A stretch of 64,000 nucleotides of DNA from Bacteroidales bacterium (lineage in GTDB: Bacteria; Bacteroidota; Bacteroidia; Bacteroidales; UBA932). Of the stretch, positions 34,428-42,725 are shown piece by piece. The notes beneath the pieces are model-generated. The model was given only the letters and a program-made list of their open reading frames with translations, was not told the origin of the DNA and ran no database searches. The stretch spans positions 1-64,000 of the forward strand of contig JAFUDQ010000017.1 in NCBI GenBank assembly GCA_017459075.1. The letters run 5' to 3'. A program made the position numbers and the translations under genes. The stretch's first letter is position 1. Each line of letters starts with the position of its first letter.

Positions 34428-36170
34428 ATGAAAACAATATTCAAAACCGTAGCATGCATGTCACTCCTCCTGCTCAGTTTATCCGCCTGCCAGGAGTTCA
34501 AGATTGACACGCAGATGACTCCCGAAAAGGAAGCTGCTTCAGTGCGCCTGGAAAGTGACGCCCTTGAATCTTACACCATTTCGGCTACGAATCCACAGCC
34601 TATTTCTTTCAAGGTGGCTTCTAACACACCTTGGACCATTTCCCGTTCAGACAATGCAGAATGGCTCGCAGTTTCTCCTGCATCCAGCTCTGTATCAAGT
34701 CTTAATGTGGATGTTACCGTAAACGCTGTAGAGAACACAACTTATGAAGACCGCAGTGTAACTCTCACCATCAGCGCAGAAAAAGTAGATAAAACATACA
34801 CCGTCGTCATTACCCAGAACCGTTTGGGAAAACTCTTTGTCCAGCCTGTAACAGACGCCCTCAGCGCCCTTGGAGCTGATGCAGAGTTCACCATCGAGAC
34901 CAACCTTCCCTGGGAAGTTCATTCAAGTGAGGCATGGCTTACATTTGATGAGACTTCAGGTGAGGCAGAAGAGGGTATAAAGACAATAACCGCAACTGCT
35001 GAGGCCAGCAACGTAATAGAGCGCAAGGCTACCGTTACCGTTACCGCAGGTGCAGACACAGAGACCTTTGAAGTAATCCAGAAGGGTAAACTCATTGTTG
35101 TTCCCGTTGCCGATGCAATTGTTGCCGACGGCGGTTCACAGGACTTTACCATCGAGACTGATCTCCCGTGGGAGGCCCGTTCAAGCGAAATGTGGCTTAA
35201 CCTTGACAAGACTTCAGGAGAAGGCGACGGCTCTGTCATTACCGTCAAGGCTACCGCAGACCCCAACACTTCCATCATGCGCAAAGCCAAGGTTACAGTA
35301 ACCGTAGGCGGCAAGGAAGAGACCTTTGACGTTACCCAGAAGGGTATGACCCTTGAAATCGTTCCTCCCGCAGAGACTGCAATCGACCGTACGGGCGGTG
35401 AGCTCATCCTTGATGTAGATGCTTCAATGGAGTGGGAGCCTGTAACAGATACAGAGTGGATTACCGTAGAGAAACTCAGTGCAACCCAGTTCAAGGTAAC
35501 CGGTGCATGGAACAACAAGTTCGCACCCCGTACCGGCGTTGTTGCAGTTAAACCTGTATCCACTTCTTACGGCGATGTCAAGAGCGTAATTGAACTCACC
35601 CAGGATATCAACTTCAAGTTTGAAGGCGACTACGTTATCAATGAAGACGGCTCCATCCGCATCAACAGCGGTGTTAAGACCAGGGTAACCACTCTGGATA
35701 ATTTCAGGTATGCAAGCATGACCCTTAAGTTCGGAGACGTCAACTTTGGTACAAAGGGTGAGCTTTGGGCTGTTACAAACGCAGCCGGCTGTAACATTTA
35801 CAACCAGCTCTCACTTGGCGGCAACCTTCGTATCCGTCAGGACGGTAACCTGCCTAACTCCGGCAAGTCTACTTACAAGAACCAGAGCCTGTCAGGAATG
35901 AACCAGGAAGCCCTGAATGCCATGACAGAGTATCGCTTTGAGGTTGTTCCCGACGGCACTGTTGACCCGAGCTATGACAACGTATTCTATCATTTTGTAA
36001 GATTCTGGTATAACGGAACCCTTAACACCGAGCTTAACTTCCGCTCTGTATACGAGGACGATCCTACTGCAGCGGGTGCTTACTGGTTCGGCTTCTACAA
36101 TACTGTCACTGACGGTACATGGTATGTCGTCAAATCTTGTGACATCACTGTTTACCCGGAAGGAGAATAA
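34428..36170 (+). CDS. Multi-BACON-domain surface lipoprotein
   Basis: 580 residues from the ATG at 34428, giving a signal peptide ending L-S-A-C (lipid Cys21). About four tandem beta-sandwich repeats of roughly 80-90 residues follow (about 55-140, 145-225, 228-310, 315-400). Each has W-x-x-x-S/T-x-x-W-L/I and ends V-T/I-Q-K/N-G-like, the BACON (carbohydrate-binding-associated) pattern. Residues about 400-580 form a separate domain I do not recognise that may bind glycan, as SusE/SGBP-type proteins do. Position directly after susCD fits a surface glycan-binding protein with BACON spacers holding it away from the membrane (inference). Confidence 0.85.
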   Translation: MKTIFKTVACMSLLLLSLSACQEFKIDTQMTPEKEAASVRLESDALESYTISATNPQPISFKVASNTPWTISRSDNAEWLAVSPASSSVSSLNVDVTVNAVENTTYEDRSVTLTISAEKVDKTYTVVITQNRLGKLFVQPVTDALSALGADAEFTIETNLPWEVHSSEAWLTFDETSGEAEEGIKTITATAEASNVIERKATVTVTAGADTETFEVIQKGKLIVVPVADAIVADGGSQDFTIETDLPWEARSSEMWLNLDKTSGEGDGSVITVKATADPNTSIMRKAKVTVTVGGKEETFDVTQKGMTLEIVPPAETAIDRTGGELILDVDASMEWEPVTDTEWITVEKLSATQFKVTGAWNNKFAPRTGVVAVKPVSTSYGDVKSVIELTQDINFKFEGDYVINEDGSIRINSGVKTRVTTLDNFRYASMTLKFGDVNFGTKGELWAVTNAAGCNIYNQLSLGGNLRIRQDGNLPNSGKSTYKNQSLSGMNQEALNAMTEYRFEVVPDGTVDPSYDNVFYHFVRFWYNGTLNTELNFRSVYEDDPTAAGAYWFGFYNTVTDGTWYVVKSCDITVYPEGE

Positions 36171-36185
36171 TAACCCGGACAGCTT

Positions 36186-37691
36186 ATGAAAAGGTTTATT
36201 TATATGATTCTTGCAGCTGCAGCCCTGCTCCCAGGGCTGTGGAGCTGCTCGGATAAGGACGAGAAAGAAGACCTGAAGACCGTTGAGCTTCGCTACCGCG
36301 TAGCCGACAGTTACAGCCTTGACGCTGTGTCTCCGAAGGCCTTCAGCATCATCGTTGCGTCCACTGACCCCTGGACGATAACCAGCGCCCACCCGGACTG
36401 GTGCATCATCACCCAGGAGGAAGGTGCCGGCTCGGACCCGGAGCTGGTCCGTTACGGCAAAGGAGAAAAGACTTCTGTAAAAGTCCAGTATTACGACAAT
36501 ACAGAGCTTGACGACCGTACAGACATCATCGAAATCCGCAGTGATTTCTGGCTTGGAAAGAGGGTGACAATTACCCAGAAGGGTATTGCATACCTTAATG
36601 TACCGGAAGAGGATCTCAACCTTGATATAGAGAAAGACGGAGGCGAGCTTTACGTTCACGTCAATTCCAACCAGAATTGGTCTGCCGCCGTTACGTCAGG
36701 CAGCTGGCTTTCCATCGAGGAAGGCGCTACGGGCTCCCTTGACGGCACTGTTACCCTTCTCGCAGAAGAGAATACCGGTGAGAAACGCTATGCAACTGTT
36801 GAGGTTTATGACCGTCATAGTGAGCTTATGGCAACCATCAACATTACTCAGGATGGTGTACAGCTTGATCCGGAGGCCCTTGAAATCCGTGCAGGTTACG
36901 ACCAGCTTGCAGCAGACCTCGGCATCGTCTCCAACGGTACCTGGGAGGCTGTCAAGGACAATGAGGCTGATGACTGGTACACAATTGAGAATCCTAAGAA
37001 TACCGGTGACGCAACCCTGCACATCACCCTCAATGAGAATACCGGTGAGCAGATGCGCTCCGCAGGCATTATCATCAAGACAGTCGCAGCCAGCGAAGAC
37101 GACTTCGTAGTCCAGAGAGTTGTTACCCTCAAGCAGGCATACAAGATTACTCCTCAGAGGATAGTATTCAACAATGACGAGATGGGCAAGTGGAAGTCAG
37201 ACAAGACCAACAACCCTGTATACCAGGCCGGTGTGGGTATGCTGTTCCCTGGCTATGCCCGACTGAACAACAGCAGCATGCCTTTCGGTACTTACACCTT
37301 CCACTGGACCAACATTTCTGCCGATGCCCGCGTACGTCTGTGGTTCTGCTACAGCGACAGCGAGGAAATCAAGTACGACATCAAGGCCGCTTCCGCTGAA
37401 ACTTCAGTTTCTGTAAACAAGGGCTCCGGTGCTGCTCCTACACTTACTAATACTAAGGTGGATATCAGCCAGCCTGTAGACATGACCTACAAGTTCGACC
37501 CGAGCGGCTCGCAGTATTGCCACGTTACCTTCCTGCTTAACGGCGTGGAATTCAGCAGCTTCGACTCCAGCGACGCTGTGATGCCTGCCGTTCTCTGGGG
37601 CAAGAGCGTCAATATGTACCTTGGCTGCGAAACCGGCAGCGCCGTACTTGAGTGGTACGAATATACACCTCCTATGAACTGGGACGAGTAA
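36186..37691 (+). CDS. BACON-domain surface lipoprotein, probable glycan-binding protein
   Basis: 501 residues. Lipoprotein signal ending L-W-S-C. About three BACON-like modules: W-T-I-T-S-A-H-P-D-W-C ending V-T-I-T-Q-K-G, W-S-A-A-V-T-S-G-S-W-L-S-I ending I-N-I-T-Q-D-G, and W-E-A-V-K-D-N-E-A-D-D-W-Y. A C-terminal beta-sandwich-like domain of about 170 residues follows. Same architecture as the previous gene with a different C-terminal domain, so the two may bind different parts of the same glycan. In the PUL operon, 15 bases after the previous stop. No catalytic motif seen. Confidence 0.8.
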   Translation: MKRFIYMILAAAALLPGLWSCSDKDEKEDLKTVELRYRVADSYSLDAVSPKAFSIIVASTDPWTITSAHPDWCIITQEEGAGSDPELVRYGKGEKTSVKVQYYDNTELDDRTDIIEIRSDFWLGKRVTITQKGIAYLNVPEEDLNLDIEKDGGELYVHVNSNQNWSAAVTSGSWLSIEEGATGSLDGTVTLLAEENTGEKRYATVEVYDRHSELMATINITQDGVQLDPEALEIRAGYDQLAADLGIVSNGTWEAVKDNEADDWYTIENPKNTGDATLHITLNENTGEQMRSAGIIIKTVAASEDDFVVQRVVTLKQAYKITPQRIVFNNDEMGKWKSDKTNNPVYQAGVGMLFPGYARLNNSSMPFGTYTFHWTNISADARVRLWFCYSDSEEIKYDIKAASAETSVSVNKGSGAAPTLTNTKVDISQPVDMTYKFDPSGSQYCHVTFLLNGVEFSSFDSSDAVMPAVLWGKSVNMYLGCETGSAVLEWYEYTPPMNWDE

Positions 37692-37711
37692 ACGATTAAA
37701 TGAATGAGATT

Positions 37712-39520
37712 ATGAAATACTTTTATAGAATCGCAATACTCTTTACCGTGCTGATGGCCGTCGCCTGCAAGAAGGACAAAGACGCCCCTGTAGAGCCGGT
37801 AGATCCGGTAGAACCTGCCGTATCCCTTAATCTTAGCTTTGTGCTCCCTGAAGGAGCCGGCAAGACCGTCTGGGAAGCAGGTGACAAAATCATCGTCCAC
37901 GGCGAATATGCCAAGGACCAGGTAACAGTAACTCTTTCCGCCGCTGACATCAGCAGCGACGGAAAGACTGCTGCCCTCAAAGTAGACGGCCTCAGGCCTT
38001 ACAAGAGGACGGATTGTACAAGCAACCTTTATGCAGCCTATCCTGCAGAGGCCGTAGACAATCTTACCCACTGCTTCTTCTACAGCAAGTTCAGCGGAAC
38101 CAATCAGGAACTCCTGGCTGCATGCAACGACGGCACCACATTCAATTTCAAGCCCGTATGCGGTACGCTTACCTTCTCTGTCGATGAGGCTCTCGGCGTT
38201 GATTCCTATGAGTTCTTTGCAAACAAGAAAGAGGCTGTAGGCTATGAATTCCTTCAGGTTAAGATTACAGACAACGAGACCAATCTTTCCCAGTACAAGG
38301 GAGAGCCTGTCCTGACTCTTACCGGAAACCTTGAGGATGTAACAAAGATTTGCATCCCCAACGGTACAACCCTGAAGGGCGGCTTCACCATGAAGTTCAG
38401 GAAGGACGGAAAGCCCGTGAAGATTTTCAAAGTATCCGAAAAGGCTGACTTCGTTTCCGGGGAAACCATCGAACTTGGAGACATTTCCGAGGATATCAAT
38501 GACTATGACGACCCCTTCTCTGACGACATCATTGACATCGATGCCAACGGTAACGCAAACTGCTATATCGTAACAGAACCCGGAACATACAAGTTCAAAG
38601 CCGTTAAAGGCAACAGTTCAGTATCTTACCTTGAGGATGTAGACCATGCATCCATCATCTGGGAGACCTGGAACAATCAGGAGGACGTAACTGCCAACAG
38701 CATTGTAGCATCCGTTTCTTATGCCGAGGATTATATGATATTCCACACTCCTGAGACCCTGCGTCCCGGCAATGCCCTCATCGCAGCCGTTGCAGAAAGC
38801 GGAGACGTTCTCTGGAGCTGGCATATATGGGTTCCCAGGACCGCCATTACAACCAGTTCGTACGGCGATATCATGGGCGCTCCTCTTATGAGCCGCGACC
38901 TTGGTGCCCTTGTCGATGCTGCTTCTGATACAGAGACAGCCCAGTCTTCAGAAGCCTTCGGCCTTAGCTACCAGTGGGGTAACAAGAACCCTTATCCGGC
39001 TCCTGCTGCCCTCAAGAGTTCTTCGCCTGCTACCGTTGCCGGTCTCAAGTCAACAGTGGCTCCCGGGCAGATTACCCTTGCTCAGGCTACCGCCGACCCT
39101 ACTCTCCTTGGCCATATCAACAATGGCGACTGGCTGAATGCGGCGGACAATACCCTGTGGTCTGACGATGAGAAGACAATCTATGACCCTTGCCCTGCAG
39201 GCTACCGTGTGCCTAAGCGCGACTCTTCCAAGCCTTTCTGGAGCAGCAACCTGTTTACTGCCGCAGGATGGAACGGAAACACGACTGTAGGCTGGTTTAC
39301 AATTGGTAATCCTGTTGCAACCTTCCCGCTTGCCGGATACCGCGACGACTACGGTGTTAGCGGCTTTACCCATGTTTACGACCGCGTGCTTTACTGGACT
39401 TCTTATGCTTCATCGGCAGCAAGCGGTTACGGTTCCGATATCCGCTATGGAAGCTCGGCAAAACTGAAGGAATGCCCCAAGGCACGTGCCGGTTATGTAC
39501 GTTGTGTTGTAGAACAATAA
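37712..39520 (+). CDS. Lipoprotein with fimbrillin-like N-terminus and FISUMP C-terminal domain
   Basis: 602 residues from the ATG at 37712; an ATG at 37700 is also in frame, but 37712 gives the cleaner signal M-K-Y-F-Y-R-I-A-I-L-F-T ending V-A-C. A poly-Pro/Val/Glu linker follows. Residues about 40-260 look like a fimbrillin/Mfa-like beta-sandwich (W-E-A-G-D-K-I-I-V-H, A-A-Y-P). The C-terminal 250 residues match the Fibrobacter-succinogenes-major-paralogous type with Y-D-P-C-P-A-G-Y-R-V-P and a terminal A-G-Y-V-R-C-V. Such proteins sit on the surface and are thought to bind or adhere to polysaccharide; exact role unknown. Part of the PUL operon. Confidence 0.7.
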   Translation: MKYFYRIAILFTVLMAVACKKDKDAPVEPVDPVEPAVSLNLSFVLPEGAGKTVWEAGDKIIVHGEYAKDQVTVTLSAADISSDGKTAALKVDGLRPYKRTDCTSNLYAAYPAEAVDNLTHCFFYSKFSGTNQELLAACNDGTTFNFKPVCGTLTFSVDEALGVDSYEFFANKKEAVGYEFLQVKITDNETNLSQYKGEPVLTLTGNLEDVTKICIPNGTTLKGGFTMKFRKDGKPVKIFKVSEKADFVSGETIELGDISEDINDYDDPFSDDIIDIDANGNANCYIVTEPGTYKFKAVKGNSSVSYLEDVDHASIIWETWNNQEDVTANSIVASVSYAEDYMIFHTPETLRPGNALIAAVAESGDVLWSWHIWVPRTAITTSSYGDIMGAPLMSRDLGALVDAASDTETAQSSEAFGLSYQWGNKNPYPAPAALKSSSPATVAGLKSTVAPGQITLAQATADPTLLGHINNGDWLNAADNTLWSDDEKTIYDPCPAGYRVPKRDSSKPFWSSNLFTAAGWNGNTTVGWFTIGNPVATFPLAGYRDDYGVSGFTHVYDRVLYWTSYASSAASGYGSDIRYGSSAKLKECPKARAGYVRCVVEQ

Positions 39521-39533
39521 AAACGCTTTCAAG

Positions 39534-40754
39534 ATGCTTCGTATTATAAAAATATTGTTGAGCTTTTGCCTTGTCATGGGAGCCTTTTCCTGTACGCAGG
39601 ACAATAGCTTCAAGATTGCACCGCCAAAGAAGGTGGACGACCCCAGTAACAATACTGGAGGCGGCTCCGGCGGCGGTACTGGCGGAGGATCTGCAGATTC
39701 AGACGCTGCGCGCCTGGCCCGTCTGGGCCAGACGCCGGTAGTCTGCGTCTACCTTACGGAATACACTCCGGAGTCTGAATTCCCGGATGAGACTGAAATC
39801 CGTTACTATACCCATATCAACTACGGTCACGCCCGTTTTGTAGACAAGAAAGCCGGAACTGGCCTTGAGGTGGCAAATACTGCTTACCTTAAGAAACTTG
39901 CCTCTTACAAAACCAATTACCCCAAGCTCAAGATTCTGCTTATGGTAGGAGGCTGGGGCAAGAATGCCGACGGTTTTTCCATGATGGCCCGTGACCCTGA
40001 CAAACGCAAGGAATTCTGCCAGAACTGCGCAAAGATTTGCGACGAGTACGGGATTGACGGAGTAGACCTTGACTGGGAGTATCCCGGTTACGGGGCAAAG
40101 GACGGAGACTACGTCAACGGCTATTCTACAGAGGATGAGAAGAACTTCACCATCCTTGTGAAGGAACTCCGCGACGCCCTTGGCATTAACAGGCTTATTT
40201 CCTATGCGGCATCGGACAGTGGCAAGTATATGGATCATAAGGCCGCCCTGGAATATGTAGACTACATCAACGTAATGACCTATTCCATGGGAGACCCGCC
40301 ATACAGGCACAACTCTCCTCTTTACAAGTCTTTCCAGAATGCCCGCGGTGGCGCAGAGAGCATAGAAATATTCTATGGGAAGGGCGTCCCTTACGACAGG
40401 ATGAACTATGGAATCGCTTATTACGGCCATGGCGACGGCAATATCTACCCCTCATCTGTTCAGTATCACAGAATCAACCAGATCTTGACCCAGGGTACAT
40501 GGACTGACAAGGGTGTAACCCACGATGTTTCCGGATACAACAAGAGGTATTGGGATGCAGTGGGAATGGTTCCTTACCTTGGAGATGCCAGCGGAAGAAT
40601 GTACGCAAGCTATGAAGACCTTGAGTCGATAGAGATAAAAATCAAGTACATCAAGAACAAGGGCCTCCTGGGCGCTTTCGGCTGGGAATACCGTGAAGAT
40701 GAGAGTACGGGAACCCTCCGCCATGCTGTTTTTAACGGATTAAGAGGAAAATAA
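39534..40754 (+). CDS. GH18 endo-acting glycosidase, surface lipoprotein (second copy)
   Basis: 406 residues. Lipoprotein signal ending A-F-S-C, then a Gly/Ser-rich linker and the GH18 barrel. Catalytic motif D-G-V-D-L-D-W-E-Y-P with proton donor E182; also K-I-L-L-M-V-G-G-W-G and V-M-T-Y-S-M-G. It is clearly related to the first GH18 over the whole barrel (shared D-G-F-S-M-M-A-R-D and H-N-S-P-L-Y) but diverged, and has an extra Y-G-A-K-D-G-D-Y-V-N-G loop after the catalytic Glu, as in many chitinases. Last gene of the operon. The two GH18s bracketing the binding proteins suggest complementary cleavage sites (inference). Confidence 0.93.
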   Translation: MLRIIKILLSFCLVMGAFSCTQDNSFKIAPPKKVDDPSNNTGGGSGGGTGGGSADSDAARLARLGQTPVVCVYLTEYTPESEFPDETEIRYYTHINYGHARFVDKKAGTGLEVANTAYLKKLASYKTNYPKLKILLMVGGWGKNADGFSMMARDPDKRKEFCQNCAKICDEYGIDGVDLDWEYPGYGAKDGDYVNGYSTEDEKNFTILVKELRDALGINRLISYAASDSGKYMDHKAALEYVDYINVMTYSMGDPPYRHNSPLYKSFQNARGGAESIEIFYGKGVPYDRMNYGIAYYGHGDGNIYPSSVQYHRINQILTQGTWTDKGVTHDVSGYNKRYWDAVGMVPYLGDASGRMYASYEDLESIEIKIKYIKNKGLLGAFGWEYREDESTGTLRHAVFNGLRGK

Positions 40755-40764
40755 GCAAAATATT

Positions 40765-40794
40765 CTTGATTTATCGATTTAATAGCTATCTTTG
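40765..40794 (+). promoter_or_regulatory. Promoter of the citCG-acn-icd operon
   Basis: CTTG at 40765-40768 (-33 region) and TATCTTTG at 40787-40794 (-7) with an 18-base gap, a strong Bacteroidota promoter 50 bases before the citCG start. It separates the citrate operon from the PUL; no clear terminator is seen for the PUL. Confidence 0.65.
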
Positions 40795-40843
40795 CATCAT
40801 CAATCACAGGTAGAACCGGGAGTATTGGAAAGCCTGAAAGGTG

Positions 40844-42688
40844 ATGGACACATACGAAGAAAAGCAAATACAGGAACTGCCTCTGAGCGTTCCGCTATTC
40901 AGAATAAAAGTAGAAAACTTTCTCAAGGCTAATGAACTTAGACTTGAGAAAGTTGATTCGTATTTGGCTGTCCAGGATTCAGAAGGAGAAATCCTTGCCA
41001 GCGGCGGTATTAGCAAGGATGTCATAAAGTGTATAGCGGTATCTGAAAAGGCCCGTTCGGAAGGTCTTGCAACCCCGCTTATCTCCCGTCTTATATCCCT
41101 TGGGGCTGAGCGCGGCTATACCAACATCAAGGTGTTTACAAAGCCCGGCAACAGGAAGATTTTTGAAAGCCTGGGCTTCAAGGTGCTGGCAGAGGCTCCC
41201 AAGGCCATTTTCATGGAAAACGGCCGCGGCCTCTCACAGTATTGTGATTACCTTCAGAGATGTCTCGACTCCGCTCGACATGACAAGTCATTTCGACCGG
41301 AGGCCGAAGGCTGGAGCGGAGAAATCTCCTCCACCGTCATAATAATGAACGCCAACCCCTTCCACCTTGGTCACCGGAGCCTTGTGGAAAGGGCAGCGGC
41401 ACTTGGCAAGCCCGTGTGTGTGATTGTCGTCAAGGAAGACGCTTCGCGTTTTTCATATCAGGAGCGCCTGGCGATGGTGCGTGCCGGACTTGACGCAATG
41501 CCCAATGTGGTAGTTTGCGAAGGCAGCGACTATCAGATATCAGCAGCCACCTTCCCCACATATTTTTTGAAGGAACTGACCGATGCTTCCGAGACCCAGA
41601 TGCGTCTGGACCTTGACCTTTTCTGCCGCCACATCGCTCCTGCCCTTAATGCCGATGTTCGCGTTGTGGGCAGTGAACCAACCGACGCCCTTACAGCCCG
41701 TTATAACGCCCTTATGGCGGAAATCCTTCCTTCCCACGGCATTTCCGTACAGGAATTTCCCCGTTTTGGAGATGTCTCGGCTTCGCTCGACATGACAAGT
41801 CATTTCGACCGGACAATAGATTGTCATTTCGACCGGACACCGGGTTGTCATTTCGACCGGACAATGGGTTGTCATTTCGACCGGAGGCCGAAGGCCGAAG
41901 TGGAGAAATCTCCAATCTGCGGCTCCGACATCCGCACCCTTTTGGACAGCGAAGACGGCTTCCGCCAGGCGCTGGAAATGGTGCCGGAAACCACGCGCCC
42001 TTATCTTCTTGCAGACCGCGCAATATGGGCCCTGCAAAAAGAACTCTCCATCCCTTGCAAGCCAGGCCTTGTTGGCCCTGACGGCAGCGGAGCCCATTCA
42101 GACATGGATTACGCCCTGATGCTCAAAGGCATCGGCGCACTCCGCCCCTGGTTTGTTAAAATGACGGTGGCTGGTTCCGTGGAAGAATTGCGGAACCTTG
42201 GCATCGGCGCAGAAAAAGCAATGCTTGAAGCAACTGGAGGCATCAATACCCACAAAGGTGCAATCTTCGCCCTTGGACTGGCGCTTTTTGGAAAGGACAT
42301 GGCTAAGACTGCATCGGCTTTGGATAATGGATCTGCAAAGCATAGGGAAGGCGTTATTGGTGCCATGCAAATGGCAAAAGAAGGCTATACAGACCTGTTC
42401 CGCGACTGGCTCCCTTATTACAGGTCCGTCAAGAAAGAAGATAGCGGTGTGCATAAGACGCTTCTTCGCATAATGTCATCCCTGGACGATACCTGCGTAA
42501 TTCACAGGGCAGGCTATGAAAGGGCACTGGAGGTAAAGAAAGAAGCATCGGCATTACTGGAAAACTTCAGCCGGGAAGGGCTGGAACTGCTTTGCCGTAA
42601 ATATAGAGAAGAGCGCATATCCCCCGGCGGCGCCGCAGATATGCTTGCTTTGACACTTTTTATAGACAGTATAGAAGTAAATAATTAA
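40844..42688 (+). CDS. citCG: Fused [citrate lyase] ligase (CitC) - triphosphoribosyl-dephospho-CoA synthase (CitG)
   Basis: 614 residues from the ATG at 40844 (a GTG lies three bases upstream). Residues 1-137: GNAT-like domain of CitC. About 163-370: nucleotidyltransferase with N-P-F-H-L-G-H-R, V-V-K-E-D and G-S-E-P-T-D; CitC acetylates the citrate-lyase ACP prosthetic group using ATP and acetate. About 375-614: CitG, with C-K-P-G-L-V-G-P-D-G-S-G-A-H-S-D-M-D, which makes the prosthetic-group precursor. CitX-CitG fusions are known; a CitC-CitG join is less usual. Odd: two REP-like repeats are inserted in frame, at residues about 138-162 (between domains) and 309-357 (just before the ISxTxVR-like G-S-D-I-R-T-L-L). 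Both preserve the frame. Confidence 0.85.
   Translation: MDTYEEKQIQELPLSVPLFRIKVENFLKANELRLEKVDSYLAVQDSEGEILASGGISKDVIKCIAVSEKARSEGLATPLISRLISLGAERGYTNIKVFTKPGNRKIFESLGFKVLAEAPKAIFMENGRGLSQYCDYLQRCLDSARHDKSFRPEAEGWSGEISSTVIIMNANPFHLGHRSLVERAAALGKPVCVIVVKEDASRFSYQERLAMVRAGLDAMPNVVVCEGSDYQISAATFPTYFLKELTDASETQMRLDLDLFCRHIAPALNADVRVVGSEPTDALTARYNALMAEILPSHGISVQEFPRFGDVSASLDMTSHFDRTIDCHFDRTPGCHFDRTMGCHFDRRPKAEVEKSPICGSDIRTLLDSEDGFRQALEMVPETTRPYLLADRAIWALQKELSIPCKPGLVGPDGSGAHSDMDYALMLKGIGALRPWFVKMTVAGSVEELRNLGIGAEKAMLEATGGINTHKGAIFALGLALFGKDMAKTASALDNGSAKHREGVIGAMQMAKEGYTDLFRDWLPYYRSVKKEDSGVHKTLLRIMSSLDDTCVIHRAGYERALEVKKEASALLENFSREGLELLCRKYREERISPGGAADMLALTLFIDSIEVNN
41257..41329. repeat. REP-like repeat block B inside citCG (inverted pair)
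   Basis: Left arm GATGTCTCGACTCCGCTCGA, then TCATTTCGACCGGA at 41288 and a right arm ending GGAGAAATCTCC-like, so two inversely oriented arms meet around 41285. It is in frame with the gene and codes for about 24 residues at the junction of the GNAT-like and nucleotidyltransferase domains. Confidence 0.85.
41768..41913. repeat. REP-like repeat block C inside citCG with a 24-bp in-frame tandem
   Basis: Same left arm type as block B, then TCATTTCGACCGGA at 41800, 41824, 41848 and 41872 (exact 24-base period), then the GGCCGAAGGCC and GGAGAAATCTCC right arm. The tandem encodes an 8-residue repeat of the form C-H-F-D-R-T-x-x, four copies with the first lacking Cys (S-H-F-D-R). Adds about 49 residues inside the CitC domain. 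Confidence 0.9.
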
Positions 42689-42725
42689 AATATAAACAAT
42701 TAAAACATCACTAAAACAAACTATT

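Noticed and set aside
41800-41885. Four evenly spaced 14-base repeats that could be taken for a small CRISPR array
   Set aside because: The period is only 24 bases, the spacers are 10 bases and nearly alike, the unit is part of a family found elsewhere without spacers, and no cas genes are present.
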